Source: Poriferisodalis sp026713105 (GTDB lineage: Bacteria; Actinomycetota; Acidimicrobiia; Acidimicrobiales; Poriferisodalaceae). Taken from it: a stretch of 64,000 nt of DNA. This document shows positions 32,878 through 42,261 of the stretch, piece after piece. The notes beneath the pieces were generated by a model. The model was not told the origin of the DNA. It made no database searches and worked only from the letters and a program-made list of their open reading frames with translations. Each line of letters starts with the position of its first letter. Positions within the stretch are counted from its first letter, which is position 1. The stretch covers positions 2,108,001 through 2,172,000 of the forward strand of contig OZ220472.1 of the NCBI GenBank assembly GCA_965115995.1. Direction: 5' to 3'. Made by a program: the position numbers and the translations under genes.

Positions 32878-34140
32878 TCAAGGCGTCGTGGAGTCCGATG
32901 GAAGGGTACTGGGGTCGGTGTGGGCCTCTGCGGGGGTCTCGTCCGTGCCGTCGCTGGCCGTCTCGTCGCCGGAGGCCTGCTGAACGTCGGCGGCGGTCTC
33001 GTCGGCATCGTGCTGCTCGGTGACCGCTTCAGACCACTGGCCTGCGGTGATTGCCTCGCTGCCGTCCGCAGGCACCCAGGTCTGCTCGCCCGTCTCGGCG
33101 TCGGTGACCCACTCCCCTTCGGCCCATTCCTCTCCCGAGTAGCCGGCCTCCTCCTCGGCGATCTGCGTCTCGCTCTTGATATCGATGCGCCAACCAGTCA
33201 GCCGGGCCGCCAATCGCGCGTTCTGACCCTCGCGGCCGATGGCCAGCGACAGTTGATGGTCGGGCACGACGACTTCTGCGACGCCCTCTTCGGAGTGAAA
33301 GCGGACCTCCCGGACGCGAGCCGGTGACAGCGCTTTGGCCACGAAGTCATGCAGGTCGTCGGAGAACGGGACGATGTCAATCTTCTCGCCCCGCAGCTCG
33401 TTCACGACCTGTCGGACCCGGCTGCCGCGCGCACCCACGCATGCCCCGACCGGATCGATATTGGGATCATTCGACCAGACGGCGATCTTGGTGCGGTGGC
33501 CGGGCTCGCGCGCACACGCCTTCAATTCGACGACACCGTCGGAGATCTCGGGAACCTCCAGCTTGAACAGCTCGCGGATCAGTCCTGGATGTGTGCGCGA
33601 TACGACGATCTGGGGCCCCTTGGCGGTCTTGCGCACTTCGACGATGTACGCCTTGAGGCGGCTGTTTGGCTCGGGTCGCTCATAGGGCACTTGCTCGGAC
33701 TGAGGGAGCAGCGCCTCGACGCGACCCAGGTCGAGCAGGGTGTAGCGAGCGTCGTTCTGCTGGATGATGCCCGTGACGATGTCACCCTCGCGTCCGGCGT
33801 ACTCGTCGTACTTCATGTCACGCTCGACTTCGCGGATGCGCTGATTGAGCACCTGACGGACGGTCTGGGCCACGATCCGCCCGAGGTCATGGGGGGTGTC
33901 GTCCCATTCCCGCAGGACATTGCCGAGCTCGTCGACCTCCTGCGCGTAGACCGTGATGTTGAACGACTCGTCGATTTCTACGTAGGCCTGCTCAGCGGCG
34001 CCCTCCCGGCGCTTGTAGGCCGATTCAAGGCCGTTCGCGACCGCCTCGAGCAGCACATCAACGGTCATGCCCTTCTCAATGGCGAGTGCCTGAAGCGCTT
34101 CCATGATCTCTCGGCTGTCGAGTGTTGCTGCGTCGCTCAT
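32878..34140 (-). CDS. nusA: transcription termination/antitermination factor NusA
   Basis: A 420-residue NusA that binds RNA polymerase and nascent RNA, acting in pausing, termination and rRNA antitermination. The N-terminal domain has MTVDVLLEAVANGLESAYKR. An S1 domain follows (GDIVTGIIQQNDARYTLLDL), then two KH domains (PVGACVGARGSRVRQVVNEL and SLAIGREGQNARLAARLTGW). The last 70 residues are acidic and low-complexity, with no AR repeats. Start ATG 34140 overlaps the rimP stop by 4 bases (ATGA); longer upstream readings are shadows of rimP. Confidence 0.96.
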   Translation of the reverse strand: MSDAATLDSREIMEALQALAIEKGMTVDVLLEAVANGLESAYKRREGAAEQAYVEIDESFNITVYAQEVDELGNVLREWDDTPHDLGRIVAQTVRQVLNQRIREVERDMKYDEYAGREGDIVTGIIQQNDARYTLLDLGRVEALLPQSEQVPYERPEPNSRLKAYIVEVRKTAKGPQIVVSRTHPGLIRELFKLEVPEISDGVVELKACAREPGHRTKIAVWSNDPNIDPVGACVGARGSRVRQVVNELRGEKIDIVPFSDDLHDFVAKALSPARVREVRFHSEEGVAEVVVPDHQLSLAIGREGQNARLAARLTGWRIDIKSETQIAEEEAGYSGEEWAEGEWVTDAETGEQTWVPADGSEAITAGQWSEAVTEQHDADETAADVQQASGDETASDGTDETPAEAHTDPSTLPSDSTTP

Positions 34141-34757
34141 CGTCGCTGCCCTTCTCTCGATGTCTGGCGTGGTGTCTGGCCTCGCTTGGCGTGCGGCGCG
34201 TTGCCCGAACCCGAGCTGCGCCTGGGCTGCGAGCCCCATTCGAATGTCGTGCGGGCCTTGGCAATGTCGCCGAACGGCACCGACAGCGTCTGGCCGACCG
34301 CCGGCTGGGCCTCGGAATGATGCGAAGGATGCGCGGATATCTCCTCGATGCGGATCGAGACAGCAGTGCTGTCGGCGCTGAGAATCTCGCCGACGATGCG
34401 CTGGCGCAGCGGCCCGTTCGTGCGGATCACCGCCCGCTCGCCGACAGCGCCCGAGAAGTGTTCCGGACGGCGCAGGCTGCGCTCGAGTCCGGGACTGGAC
34501 ACCTCGAGCACGTAGCGACCATCGATCATGTCGGCCGCGTCGAGTGCCGTGGACAACCGGCGGCTCAGCTGGCTGAGAGCATCGACGCCGATGGCGTTTC
34601 CGCCTGCCGCCGAGGCCAGAACGACCAGGGTTCCGCCTCGCCACTGCACCTCATAGAGAACACAGCCGGCGTCGGCGGCGACAGGGCCGGCGAGCTTCGC
34701 AATCTCGGAGGGGTGGGTACTTTCAGAGGCGCGCGAGGCCGCCGCGGTGTGAGTCAT
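34137..34757 (-). CDS. rimP: ribosome maturation factor RimP
   Basis: A 206-residue RimP needed for 30S assembly. The N-terminal alpha/beta part has VAADAGCVLYEVQWRGGTLV and the DALSQLSRRLSTALDAADMI segment, then YVLEVSSPGLERSLRRPEHF, a strong family signature. The C-terminal SH3-like part contains IVGEILSADSTAVSIRIEE. The final 40 residues are basic and unstructured. The start is ATG 34757. It is the first gene of the rimP-nusA-infB group and follows ispG across a 177-base gap containing a hairpin. Confidence 0.93.
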   Translation of the reverse strand: MTHTAAASRASESTHPSEIAKLAGPVAADAGCVLYEVQWRGGTLVVLASAAGGNAIGVDALSQLSRRLSTALDAADMIDGRYVLEVSSPGLERSLRRPEHFSGAVGERAVIRTNGPLRQRIVGEILSADSTAVSIRIEEISAHPSHHSEAQPAVGQTLSVPFGDIAKARTTFEWGSQPRRSSGSGNAPHAKRGQTPRQTSREGQRR

Positions 34758-34817
34758 CGCAACCTCCCTGTCCGCGTCGCCTCAGCTGCGGTCGGGGCTG
34801 TGCCTGCGGAATGTGCG

Positions 34818-34836
34818 CTTGCAATCGAACTGCAAG
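34818..34836 (-). terminator. hairpin in the ispG-rimP gap
   Basis: CTTGCA (34818-34823) pairs with TGCAAG (34831-34836) around a 7-base loop, with extra GCG/CGC pairing possible outside a bulge. It lies 99 bases past the ispG stop and 60 bases before the rimP start. No T-run follows, so it is either a weak terminator or a leader structure. Confidence 0.35.
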
Positions 34837-34934
34837 GGCGCGTGCGCAGAGCCCACGACCAGCCGAAACTGTCCTGCGCGGCCGAGGCTACCAGCGCATG
34901 TGAATCGGACGCGCGCCGGTGGATCTGCTCGCCG

Positions 34935-36146
34935 TCAGCGTCGCCGGATGAGAGCGACGCGCTCAGCGGCGTCATTGACGTCGTCACCCTGCTCGCTCAC
35001 CAGCGCCGCGCGGTCGGCTGCAGCTGCTGCGGCAGCGCCGACCTCCGCCCTGGCGAGGGCGGCTTCCACGCCGTCGGCCGCCACAATCTTGGCCCAGCTC
35101 ACCAAGGCCGCGACCATCTCGTCCTCGGGCACCACCGACACGACTTGGCCCTTGACGAAGAGATGGCCGCGCGAACGGCCTGCGGCGATCCCCAGGTCGG
35201 CACTGCGGGCCTCACCCGGCCCGTTCACCACGCAGCCCATCACCGCCACTTGCACCGCCAAGTCGAGCTGCTCAAAGGCCGCCTGGGCTTCCTCGGCCAC
35301 CGAGATGACGTCCACTTCGGCCCGGCCGCACGACGGGCACGCAACGAGATCCGTGCCCGAACGCTCCCGCAGACCCAATGCCTGGAGCAATTGCTGGCCG
35401 GCCTTGGCCTCCTGGACCGGGTCGGCCGTCAGGCTGTAACGGATCGTGTCACCGATGCCTTCATTGAGCAGGGTTGCGATACCCGCGGTCGACTTCACCA
35501 GGCCCGCAGGCGGGGGTCCGGCTTCCGTTACGCCGAGGTGCAGCGGGAAATCGACCTCCTCGGCGAGCATCCGGTAGGACTCCACCATCAGCGTCACATC
35601 GCTGGCCTTGACCGAGATCTTGACGTCGTCGAAACCCACCTCGGTGAAGTAGCCGAGTTCTCGTTTGGCCGATTCGACCAATGCGGTGGGGGTCATGCCA
35701 TAGCGCGCCTCGATGTCGGGATCGAGGGAGCCGCCGTTGACGCCGATACGGATGGGGACACCACGATCCCGAGCCTCTGACGCCACGGCGCGTATCTGGT
35801 CGGGCTTGCGGATATTGCCTGGATTCAGCCGCAGGCAGGCCACTCCGGCATCGAGAGCTGCCAGCGCGAGCCGGTACTGGAAATGGACGTCGGCCACGAG
35901 GGGCACTGGCGAGCGGGGCACGATGTGCGCGAGCGCCTCAACGGCTGCGAGGTCGTTCGCCGTGCAGCGCACGATGTCGGCTCCGGCACCGGCCAGTGCG
36001 TAGATCTGGGCGAGGGTGCCCTCGACGTCGGAGGTCTTGGTCGTGGTCATCGACTGCACCGAGACCGGTGCCCCGCCGCCGACCGCGACCGATCCGACAA
36101 GCACTTGGCGGGAATGCCGTCGGGCGTAGCTGGCGGAGGTGTTCAT
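34935..36146 (-). CDS. ispG: 4-hydroxy-3-methylbut-2-enyl diphosphate synthase (IspG/GcpE)
   Basis: A 403-residue [4Fe-4S] enzyme of the MEP isoprenoid pathway. The TIM-barrel starts at VAVGGGAPVSVQSMTTTKTS, with PLVADVHFQYRLALAALDAG and the LRLNPGNI motif. Cluster cysteines are in ACPSCGRAEVDV (CxxC) and MGCVVNGPGEA, with the conserved Glu following. The C-terminal 50 residues are Ala-rich beyond the usual end. It is in the order ispG-rseP-dxr found in actinobacteria, 13 bases after rseP. Confidence 0.96.
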   Translation of the reverse strand: MNTSASYARRHSRQVLVGSVAVGGGAPVSVQSMTTTKTSDVEGTLAQIYALAGAGADIVRCTANDLAAVEALAHIVPRSPVPLVADVHFQYRLALAALDAGVACLRLNPGNIRKPDQIRAVASEARDRGVPIRIGVNGGSLDPDIEARYGMTPTALVESAKRELGYFTEVGFDDVKISVKASDVTLMVESYRMLAEEVDFPLHLGVTEAGPPPAGLVKSTAGIATLLNEGIGDTIRYSLTADPVQEAKAGQQLLQALGLRERSGTDLVACPSCGRAEVDVISVAEEAQAAFEQLDLAVQVAVMGCVVNGPGEARSADLGIAAGRSRGHLFVKGQVVSVVPEDEMVAALVSWAKIVAADGVEAALARAEVGAAAAAAADRAALVSEQGDDVNDAAERVALIRRR

Positions 36147-36159
36147 GGCGCTGATGGGC

Positions 36160-37401
36160 TCACAGATCGATCGGGTTGGCGATGTCGAGGTAGAGCAGGC
36201 CGACTGCCAGCAGGACGAGGGCGGTCACCACGACGGCCACCACGGGTGCCAACGCCCGAGGATCGCTCAGGTAGCGGCCGCGTCCCCCGCGCTCGCGCCA
36301 GCGTTCATAGGTTGCAATTGCCACATGGCCTCCGTCGAAGGGCGGCACCGGCAACATGTTGAACACACCGAGAAAAACGTTGACTATCGCAAACATCAGC
36401 ACCCGCTCGGACCAACCCCACGAGGTGTCCGAAGCCAGGTCAACGATGCCGAAGACGCTCAATGGCCGCATGCCCAGGTTCTCGTTGGCAGATGGATCAC
36501 CCGGCGGCGACACGATTCGGTCAACCACATCGCCGAAGTTGGCAAACAGCGACCAGATGCCGCGCACCGAATCGGCGATCGCTCCCGAGAGGTCGGCGAA
36601 TCCTCGGATAATCGCCGTGGGCAGGCCGGCGGTTTCATAGGTGACCGCCTGCCCGGCGCGCACTCCCAGCAGTCCGCGTCCTGTTTCGGGATCGGCGGCC
36701 AGCGTCGTCTCCAGATCGAGGAACGTTCCGTCTCGTTCGATCTCGAGCAGCACCCGCTCGCCGGGCCGGGCCTGCACCTCGGACACAAACACACTCCAGT
36801 CCTCGGTGAGGGTGCCGTTGACGCCCACGATGCGATCGCCTGCGGAAATTCCTGCGGCGACGGCGGGAAGTGCCACCCCGTCTCGCTGGCTCATCACCTC
36901 GGCGACCTGCCAACGGTCCTCTTCGAGGGCGGGCGCGCCGAGCACTGCATGCAGCGCCACAAAGGCGACCAGCGCCATCATCAGGTGCATGAGCGAACCC
37001 GCGCTCACGACCAGCAGGCGGCGGGGGTAGCTCTTGTTCCGGTACGCCCGGTGCTCATCGCCCGGTTCAACGGCATCGCTGCTCGACATGCCGATGACGC
37101 GCACGTAGGCCCCCAGCGGCAGCGCCCGCAGGCCGTACGTCGTCTCGCCCCGGCGAAAGCTCCACAGCCGCGGGCCGAATCCCAAGAAGAAGTCGGTGAC
37201 CTTCATCCCGACCGCGCGAGCAGCCGCGAAGTGGCCGAACTCGTGCATGAACAGCACACCGGCGAGCACCGCTGCGGCACCGACAGCGAAGGGGTAGCTC
37301 CACGCCAACAACGCCAGCACCACGAGTGCCGCAATCCAGCCGGCGGTGCGCGCAGCCATGCCGGGCGTCGGGGTCTGCGGCTCCTCCGCGTGGCCCCTCA
37401 T
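36160..37401 (-). CDS. rseP: M50 site-2 protease / RseP-type intramembrane metalloprotease
   Basis: A 413-residue integral membrane protease that cuts anti-sigma factors or other membrane proteins within the bilayer. The zinc motif is in VLFMHEFGHFAAARAVGMKV (HExxH) near residue 53. A PDZ domain lies in the middle (ISAGDRIVGVNGTLTEDWSV). The second zinc ligand motif MLPVPPFDGGHVA is near residue 355. Four membrane segments fit the family. ATG 37401 overlaps the dxr stop by 4 bases. Its position next to dxr and ispG is the usual actinobacterial order (Rip1 type). Confidence 0.94.
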   Translation of the reverse strand: MRGHAEEPQTPTPGMAARTAGWIAALVVLALLAWSYPFAVGAAAVLAGVLFMHEFGHFAAARAVGMKVTDFFLGFGPRLWSFRRGETTYGLRALPLGAYVRVIGMSSSDAVEPGDEHRAYRNKSYPRRLLVVSAGSLMHLMMALVAFVALHAVLGAPALEEDRWQVAEVMSQRDGVALPAVAAGISAGDRIVGVNGTLTEDWSVFVSEVQARPGERVLLEIERDGTFLDLETTLAADPETGRGLLGVRAGQAVTYETAGLPTAIIRGFADLSGAIADSVRGIWSLFANFGDVVDRIVSPPGDPSANENLGMRPLSVFGIVDLASDTSWGWSERVLMFAIVNVFLGVFNMLPVPPFDGGHVAIATYERWRERGGRGRYLSDPRALAPVVAVVVTALVLLAVGLLYLDIANPIDL

Positions 37402-38552
37402 AGAACAAGACCGATCACTGCGTCAGCCACATGACGGCGTCCCTGCTGATCCGCTGCGATGACCGCCTCCACGCTGTCCGCAGCTGCTCCATCGTGATGC
37501 TGCATCGCTTGGTCAATCACGCGTTCGATCTCGTGCCAACGCAGTTGGCCCTCCAAGAACGCACCCACGGCCTGCTCGTTGGCCCCATTCAGCCAGGCGG
37601 GCGCGGTGCCGCCCGCTCGGCCCGCGTCATACGCCAAGCGCAGGCATCCGAATGTCTCGGTGTCGGGCATTTCGAATTCGAGCGCGCCGATCGTCGACCA
37701 GTCGACGGCACCGAACGGAGTCCCGATGCGCTCGGGGTATGCCAAGGCGTAGCCAATGGGCAACCGCATGTCCGGCAAGGAGAGCTGCGCCACGGTGCTG
37801 CCGTCGGCAAAGGTCACCATCGAGTGGATTACCGACTGCGGCTGGATGACCACCTCGATCCGGTCGTAGTCCACGCCGAACAGCTCGTGAGCCTCGATGA
37901 CCTCGAGGCCCTTGTTCATGAGTGTCGACGAATCGACCGTGATCTTGGGACCCATGGACCACGTCGGATGCGCCAAGGCGTCGGCGACGGTTGCCTCGCG
38001 CAATCCGGCGGCATCGCGGCCACGGAACGGCCCGCCGCTGCCGGTGAGAATCAGCCGCTCGGGCGGCGCCGTTTGTCCCGCGAGGCACTGGTGCAGGGCA
38101 CTGTGCTCGCTGTCAACCGGAATGAGCTCGGCTCCTGGCACGGTTCGCAAGGGCTGCACCAGCGGCCCCGCCGCGATGAGGCTCTCCTTGTTCGCCAACG
38201 CGAGCCGGCGCCCGGCCCGAAGTGCCGACAGCGTGACGCCCAAGCCGGCGAATCCCACGACACCATTCACCACGACGTCGGCGATGGCTGCGAGATCGGC
38301 GAATGCGCCACGGCCCGCAAGCACCTCGATGCCAGCAGGCAGTGCGGCCCGCAGCTCCCCCACGAGCTCGGGATCGCCGATGCCGACGGCTGCCGGTGCA
38401 AATTCATGGGCCTGAGCGGCGAGTTCGCTGACCGAGCTGTTGGCGGCAAGCGCGATCGCCCGGAATCGGTCCGGCTCCGCGCGCATCACCTCCAGCGTCT
38501 GGGTGCCGATCGAACCCGTCGAACCGAGCACCGCGACGGTCGTCGCGCCCAT
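37398..38552 (-). CDS. dxr: 1-deoxy-D-xylulose-5-phosphate reductoisomerase
   Basis: A 384-residue NADPH-dependent enzyme giving MEP, the committed step to isoprenoids. The N-terminal VAVLGSTGSIGTQTLEVM binds NADPH. Metal and substrate residues are in PVDSEHSALHQCL and GSGGPFRG, with NKGLEVIEAHELFG and the flexible-loop region HPTWSMGPKITVDSSTLMNK. The end has NGANEQAVGAFLEG. The start is ATG 38552; longer readings run into cdsA. Its stop overlaps the rseP ATG. Confidence 0.96.
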   Translation of the reverse strand: MGATTVAVLGSTGSIGTQTLEVMRAEPDRFRAIALAANSSVSELAAQAHEFAPAAVGIGDPELVGELRAALPAGIEVLAGRGAFADLAAIADVVVNGVVGFAGLGVTLSALRAGRRLALANKESLIAAGPLVQPLRTVPGAELIPVDSEHSALHQCLAGQTAPPERLILTGSGGPFRGRDAAGLREATVADALAHPTWSMGPKITVDSSTLMNKGLEVIEAHELFGVDYDRIEVVIQPQSVIHSMVTFADGSTVAQLSLPDMRLPIGYALAYPERIGTPFGAVDWSTIGALEFEMPDTETFGCLRLAYDAGRAGGTAPAWLNGANEQAVGAFLEGQLRWHEIERVIDQAMQHHDGAAADSVEAVIAADQQGRRHVADAVIGLVL

Positions 38553-38556
38553 GCGT

Positions 38557-40020
38557 CTAGCCGGCGACGTATGTGCCGGCGAAGTACGCCGCCGGCAAGG
38601 CAAAGAGCAGCGCATCGAAGCGATCAAAGACCCCGCCGTGACCGGGCAGCAGGCTGCCCATGTCCTTGATGGCCACATCGCGCTTGACCATCGACTGAGT
38701 CAGATCCCCGAGCGGCGCCGCGAGCGCGACGGCGAGGCTCAGCCACAGCGCGTCGAGCAGGCTTCCCGTCCACGGGAACACACCAGGGAAGCGATTCAGC
38801 ACGAGCGTGGTGATCACGACTGACAGCACGATGCCCCCGATGAGCCCCTCGTGGGTCTTGTTGGGGCTGATCCGCGGAGCGAGGCGACTTTGGCCTGTCG
38901 TTCGGCCGATCACATAGCCGCCGACGTCATAGACGACCGTCCCGATCACGGCACCGATCAGCATGGAGTCGCCGTTGGGCTCGCGCAAGATCAGCGCGGC
39001 GAACGATCCCAAGCCGCCGACCCACAGCAGTCCGAGCATCGTGATGGCCAAGTTCGCGGTGGGATGATCTCGCTCGACGCCGAGCAGGAACCAACAGAAG
39101 ATGGTCACCGCGGAGACGGCCAGCACGATGGGATAGGCCTCGACGCCCCGCAGGTGCACAGCGACCGACAAGCCGCCGACTCCGACGAGGCCTGCCAACG
39201 TTGCCGGCCGGTAGCCGAGCGGTCGGGCGGCCCGGTAGAACTCCGCTGCCGCCAGCACCAGCACGATGACGATGAGCGCAACGGTGGCTGCTTCGCCCAC
39301 CCGGAGCGCGCCAAAGAACAGCGCGGCCAGCACTGCACCGACGGCGATGGCAGCCGGCAGATTGCGACCGCTGCGGCCTGCCTCGGCGGGACCGTTGTGC
39401 AACATGGTCCGGGCTTCGTCGCTCACGACTCCACGCTCCTCGTAGTCCTGGCTTCCCTCGCGCCAGTGCGATGCGGACGCATCGAGCCGGGCCCATTGAG
39501 CGAAGCGATCAGGTTCAGATGTCGGCGCGCCAGTCTCCGACGGTACTTCGGTAGGAGTTGCGGCCCCTGCGACCGGCACGGATGCCGCAGCAGCCTCGGC
39601 GACTGGCACCGCCGGCGTCTCGGCCGGCGTTGATGTCATGTCCGCAGGAGCTGGCGCAGGGTCGGCCGGCGCTGGCGCGGGGTCGGCTGGCGGAGCCGGC
39701 GGCGCGCCTTCGGGAGCGTCGAAGAGTGGTTCATAACCGGCGCCGGCCCCTTCGTCGGCAGCCGCCGGAGGATCGCTGGCCAGTCGTGGGTCGTCCGGCA
39801 GCTGCGGGAACAGGCGGGAGCCCCCGCGACGCTCTGACTCTGCGGCCGCGGCATCGGATGCGGAAGGCGGAGTCGGCTCGGCCGGCTCAGCCGATGCAGC
39901 GTCGTCGTCGGATTCGAAGTTCACGAGTGGTCGGGTGGTTCCCAAGGGATCGCCAGTGATCGCCGGATCATCGGAACCGGAGCCGGGGTGCGTCGGCGGA
40001 TGCTCGCTGCTTTCGGACAT
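38557..40020 (-). CDS. cdsA: phosphatidate cytidylyltransferase with long N-terminal extension
   Basis: A 487-residue CdsA that makes CDP-diacylglycerol from CTP and phosphatidate in the membrane. The catalytic C-terminal half has eight or so membrane segments, the RISPNKTHEGLIGG motif and the signature with SMVKRDVAIKDMGSLLPGHG followed by GVFDRFDALLFALP. The first 200 or so residues are Pro/Ala/Glu-rich and disordered, containing a short DPAPAPA repeat. This extension is far longer than in most CdsA of about 280 residues. The start ATG 40020 lies 20 bases after frr, and dxr follows after 4 bases. Confidence 0.94.
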   Translation of the reverse strand: MSESSEHPPTHPGSGSDDPAITGDPLGTTRPLVNFESDDDAASAEPAEPTPPSASDAAAAESERRGGSRLFPQLPDDPRLASDPPAAADEGAGAGYEPLFDAPEGAPPAPPADPAPAPADPAPAPADMTSTPAETPAVPVAEAAAASVPVAGAATPTEVPSETGAPTSEPDRFAQWARLDASASHWREGSQDYEERGVVSDEARTMLHNGPAEAGRSGRNLPAAIAVGAVLAALFFGALRVGEAATVALIVIVLVLAAAEFYRAARPLGYRPATLAGLVGVGGLSVAVHLRGVEAYPIVLAVSAVTIFCWFLLGVERDHPTANLAITMLGLLWVGGLGSFAALILREPNGDSMLIGAVIGTVVYDVGGYVIGRTTGQSRLAPRISPNKTHEGLIGGIVLSVVITTLVLNRFPGVFPWTGSLLDALWLSLAVALAAPLGDLTQSMVKRDVAIKDMGSLLPGHGGVFDRFDALLFALPAAYFAGTYVAG

Positions 40021-40040
40021 CTACCTTCACACCTGCTCGG

Positions 40041-40607
40041 TTACACCTCGAGGAGTTCTTGCTCCTTGGCGTCCAACGCCCGATCAATATCTCCGACGAA
40101 CTTGGCTGTGTCGGCGTCGAGCTTCTGTTCGAAGCTGCGCTTGTGATCGGCGGAGATCTCCTTCTCCTTTTCGAGGGTATCGAGATCGTGACGAGCACTG
40201 CGACGCAGGTTGCGCACCGCCACACGCCCGTCTTCAGCCATCTGCTTCACCACTCGTACCAGATCCCTTCGCCGGTCCTCGGTCAGCGGAGGGAAGACCA
40301 GCCGCAGGACATGGCCATCGCTCGATGGGTTGATGCCCAGATCGGACTCCATGACGGCCTTGGAGATGGCGTCGACTGCAGCCCGGTCGAATGGCTGGAT
40401 CACCAGCATGCGTGCCTCGGGTACCGAGAATCCCGCGAGCTGTTGCAAGGGAACGACCGCGCCGTAGTAGTCGACTTGAATCTTCTCGACCAGTGCCGGC
40501 GTTGCGCGCCCGGTGCGGACGGTGGCGAAGTTGCCGCGGGCGTGTTCGACAGCGCTGCGCATCCGATCGCGAGCATCCGTGCAGATCTCGGCGGCGAATT
40601 CGCTCAC
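40041..40607 (-). CDS. frr: ribosome recycling factor
   Basis: A 188-residue RRF that splits post-termination ribosomes together with EF-G. The stretch EHARGNFATVRTGRATPALV and the INPSSDGHVLRLVFPPLTED motif are diagnostic. The end has KRSFEQKLDADTAKFVGDID. The start is GTG 40607. It lies between pyrH and cdsA, the standard tsf-pyrH-frr-cdsA order. Confidence 0.97.
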   Translation of the reverse strand: MSEFAAEICTDARDRMRSAVEHARGNFATVRTGRATPALVEKIQVDYYGAVVPLQQLAGFSVPEARMLVIQPFDRAAVDAISKAVMESDLGINPSSDGHVLRLVFPPLTEDRRRDLVRVVKQMAEDGRVAVRNLRRSARHDLDTLEKEKEISADHKRSFEQKLDADTAKFVGDIDRALDAKEQELLEV

Positions 40608-40677
40608 CTACCCAGCGTAGCGACGACCTGTCGGGAGTCGCCGTCACTTCGGCGACCTGTCGGGAGTGAAGCGGCGC

Positions 40678-41445
40678 TCAGCGCACGAGCGTGCCGAGCG
40701 CCTCGCCTTCGACAACGCTGCGGAAATTGCCTCGTGTCATCAGATCGAAGACCACGATCGGAGTGGCGTTGTCCTTGCACACGGCGATCGCGGCGGAGTC
40801 CATAACCGCCAACTCCCGCGACAGCACTTCGAGAAACGTGACCTCGCTGAGGAGCTGGGCGTTCGGATCCGTCTGCGGATCGGCCGTGTAGACGCCATCG
40901 ACTCCGGAATGCGTGCCCTTGAGCACGACATCTGCGTCGACTTCCGCGGCACGCAGAGCCGCCGCTGTGTCAGTCGTGAAGAACGGGTTGCCGGTGCCAG
41001 CCGCGAAGATCACCACGCGGCCTTTCTCGAGGTGGCGCACGGCGCGGCGCCGGATATAGGGCTCTGCAATCTGCGCCATGCCGATGGCGGTCATCACCCG
41101 GGTGGGCACATCCTTGCGCTCGAGCGCATCTTGCAGCGCGAGCGCATTGATGACGGTGGCGAGCATCCCCATGTGGTCAGACTGAGCGCGGTCCATGCCC
41201 CTGATCGAGCCCGCCATACCGCGCCAGATATTGCCGCCCCCGACGACGACGGCGATATCGACGTCCAGCGAGGTCACCACGTCGGCAATCTCCGAGGCGA
41301 GCGCATCAACGACCGATGCACTGACGTTGTGGCCTCCGGCTTCGGCCAGGGCTTCGCCTGACAGCTTCAGCACCACCCGCCTCCACTTGGGCGGTCCCTC
41401 CCAACGGCGGGCCTTCTGCGGCTCTTTGGACTCAGCCGCAGCCAC
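40678..41445 (-). CDS. pyrH: uridylate kinase (UMP kinase)
   Basis: A 255-residue hexameric UMP kinase of the amino-acid kinase family, making UDP from UMP. The core begins VVLKLSGEALAEAGGHNV, and VVVGGGNIWRGMAG plus the DHMGMLATVINALALQDALE region are the nucleotide and UMP-binding parts. A GTGNPFFTTDTAAALRA segment marks the regulatory/catalytic site. The first 20 residues before the core are an extension. The start is GTG 41445, eight bases after the tsf stop. Confidence 0.97.
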   Translation of the reverse strand: MAAAESKEPQKARRWEGPPKWRRVVLKLSGEALAEAGGHNVSASVVDALASEIADVVTSLDVDIAVVVGGGNIWRGMAGSIRGMDRAQSDHMGMLATVINALALQDALERKDVPTRVMTAIGMAQIAEPYIRRRAVRHLEKGRVVIFAAGTGNPFFTTDTAAALRAAEVDADVVLKGTHSGVDGVYTADPQTDPNAQLLSEVTFLEVLSRELAVMDSAAIAVCKDNATPIVVFDLMTRGNFRSVVEGEALGTLVR

Positions 41446-41453
41446 AGCGGTGC

Positions 41454-42260
41454 TCAGCGACCGATCTCGACTTGGGCGAAACGCGTCACGTTCGCCGGAC
41501 CGACGAGATCGGCGATCGTTCGCTTCTCGTCCTTCACGAACTTCTGCTCCATGAGCGTGTGCTCACGCAGGTAGCCGGTGAGGCGGCCTTCGACGATCTT
41601 CGGCAGCGCCGCCTCCGGTTTGCCCTCATTGCGGCTGATTGCCTCGAAGGTTGCCCGCTCGCGATCAAGCACGTCCGTCGGCACGTCTGACCGCCGGATG
41701 TAGGTGGGGCGGCTGCTCGCGATGTGCAGCGCGACATCGTGAGCGAGTTCGGGTGTCGCTCCTTCGAGTTGCACGAGCACTGCATTGACGCCACGGCCGT
41801 TCTGGTGGTGGACGTAGGCATCGATGCAGGAACCGCTCGGGGCCTCGAAGCGCTCAACCGTTCCGATCGCGATGTTCTCCTTGAGCGTGATCTTGAGATC
41901 GTCGATGACACCTGCTGCATCTGCAACGGCTGAGCGACCGCTTGCAATCACATCGCTCAGCAGCTTGTCGGCCATCGAGAGGAATCCATCGGACTTGGCG
42001 ACGAAGTCTGTCTCGCAGCGCAACTCCACGATGGCGCCGACTGAAGCATCGCCGCTGTCGTCAACGCGAGCCACGACGACGCCGTCGCTGTTGTCACGGT
42101 CGGCTCGTGCCGCGGACTTGGCAATGCCGTTTTCACGAAGCCACTGGGCCGCCGCGGCGGCATCCCCATCGCATCGGCTCAGCGCGTTCTTGGCATCCAT
42201 CATTCCCGCACCAGTGGCCTGGCGCAAAGCCTGAACGTCTTTGGCGGTGAACGCTGCCAT
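41454..42260 (-). CDS. tsf: elongation factor Ts
   Basis: A 268-residue EF-Ts, the guanine-nucleotide exchange factor for EF-Tu. The N-terminal UBA-like part has DVQALRQATGAGMMDAKNAL. The core motif CETDFVAKSDGFLSMADKLL contacts the EF-Tu magnesium site. The second core half runs to KFVKDEKRTIADLVG. Start ATG 42260 has AGGAG about 10 bases upstream. The rpsB stop is one base upstream, so rpsB and tsf are coupled, as usual. Confidence 0.97.
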   Translation of the reverse strand: MAAFTAKDVQALRQATGAGMMDAKNALSRCDGDAAAAAQWLRENGIAKSAARADRDNSDGVVVARVDDSGDASVGAIVELRCETDFVAKSDGFLSMADKLLSDVIASGRSAVADAAGVIDDLKITLKENIAIGTVERFEAPSGSCIDAYVHHQNGRGVNAVLVQLEGATPELAHDVALHIASSRPTYIRRSDVPTDVLDRERATFEAISRNEGKPEAALPKIVEGRLTGYLREHTLMEQKFVKDEKRTIADLVGPANVTRFAQVEIGR

Positions 42261-42261
42261 G

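Noticed and set aside
32645..32881. 78-codon minus-strand frame at the infB start
   Set aside because: Overlaps infB in another frame and lacks YlxR features.
34141..34644. Upstream extension of nusA
   Set aside because: It lies in rimP in another frame; the real NusA N-terminus begins at 34140 with an ATGA overlap.
40622..40668. Short duplication cgacctgtcgggagt between frr and pyrH
   Set aside because: Only two 15-base copies, no symmetry and no further copies noticed; likely a local duplication of no clear role.
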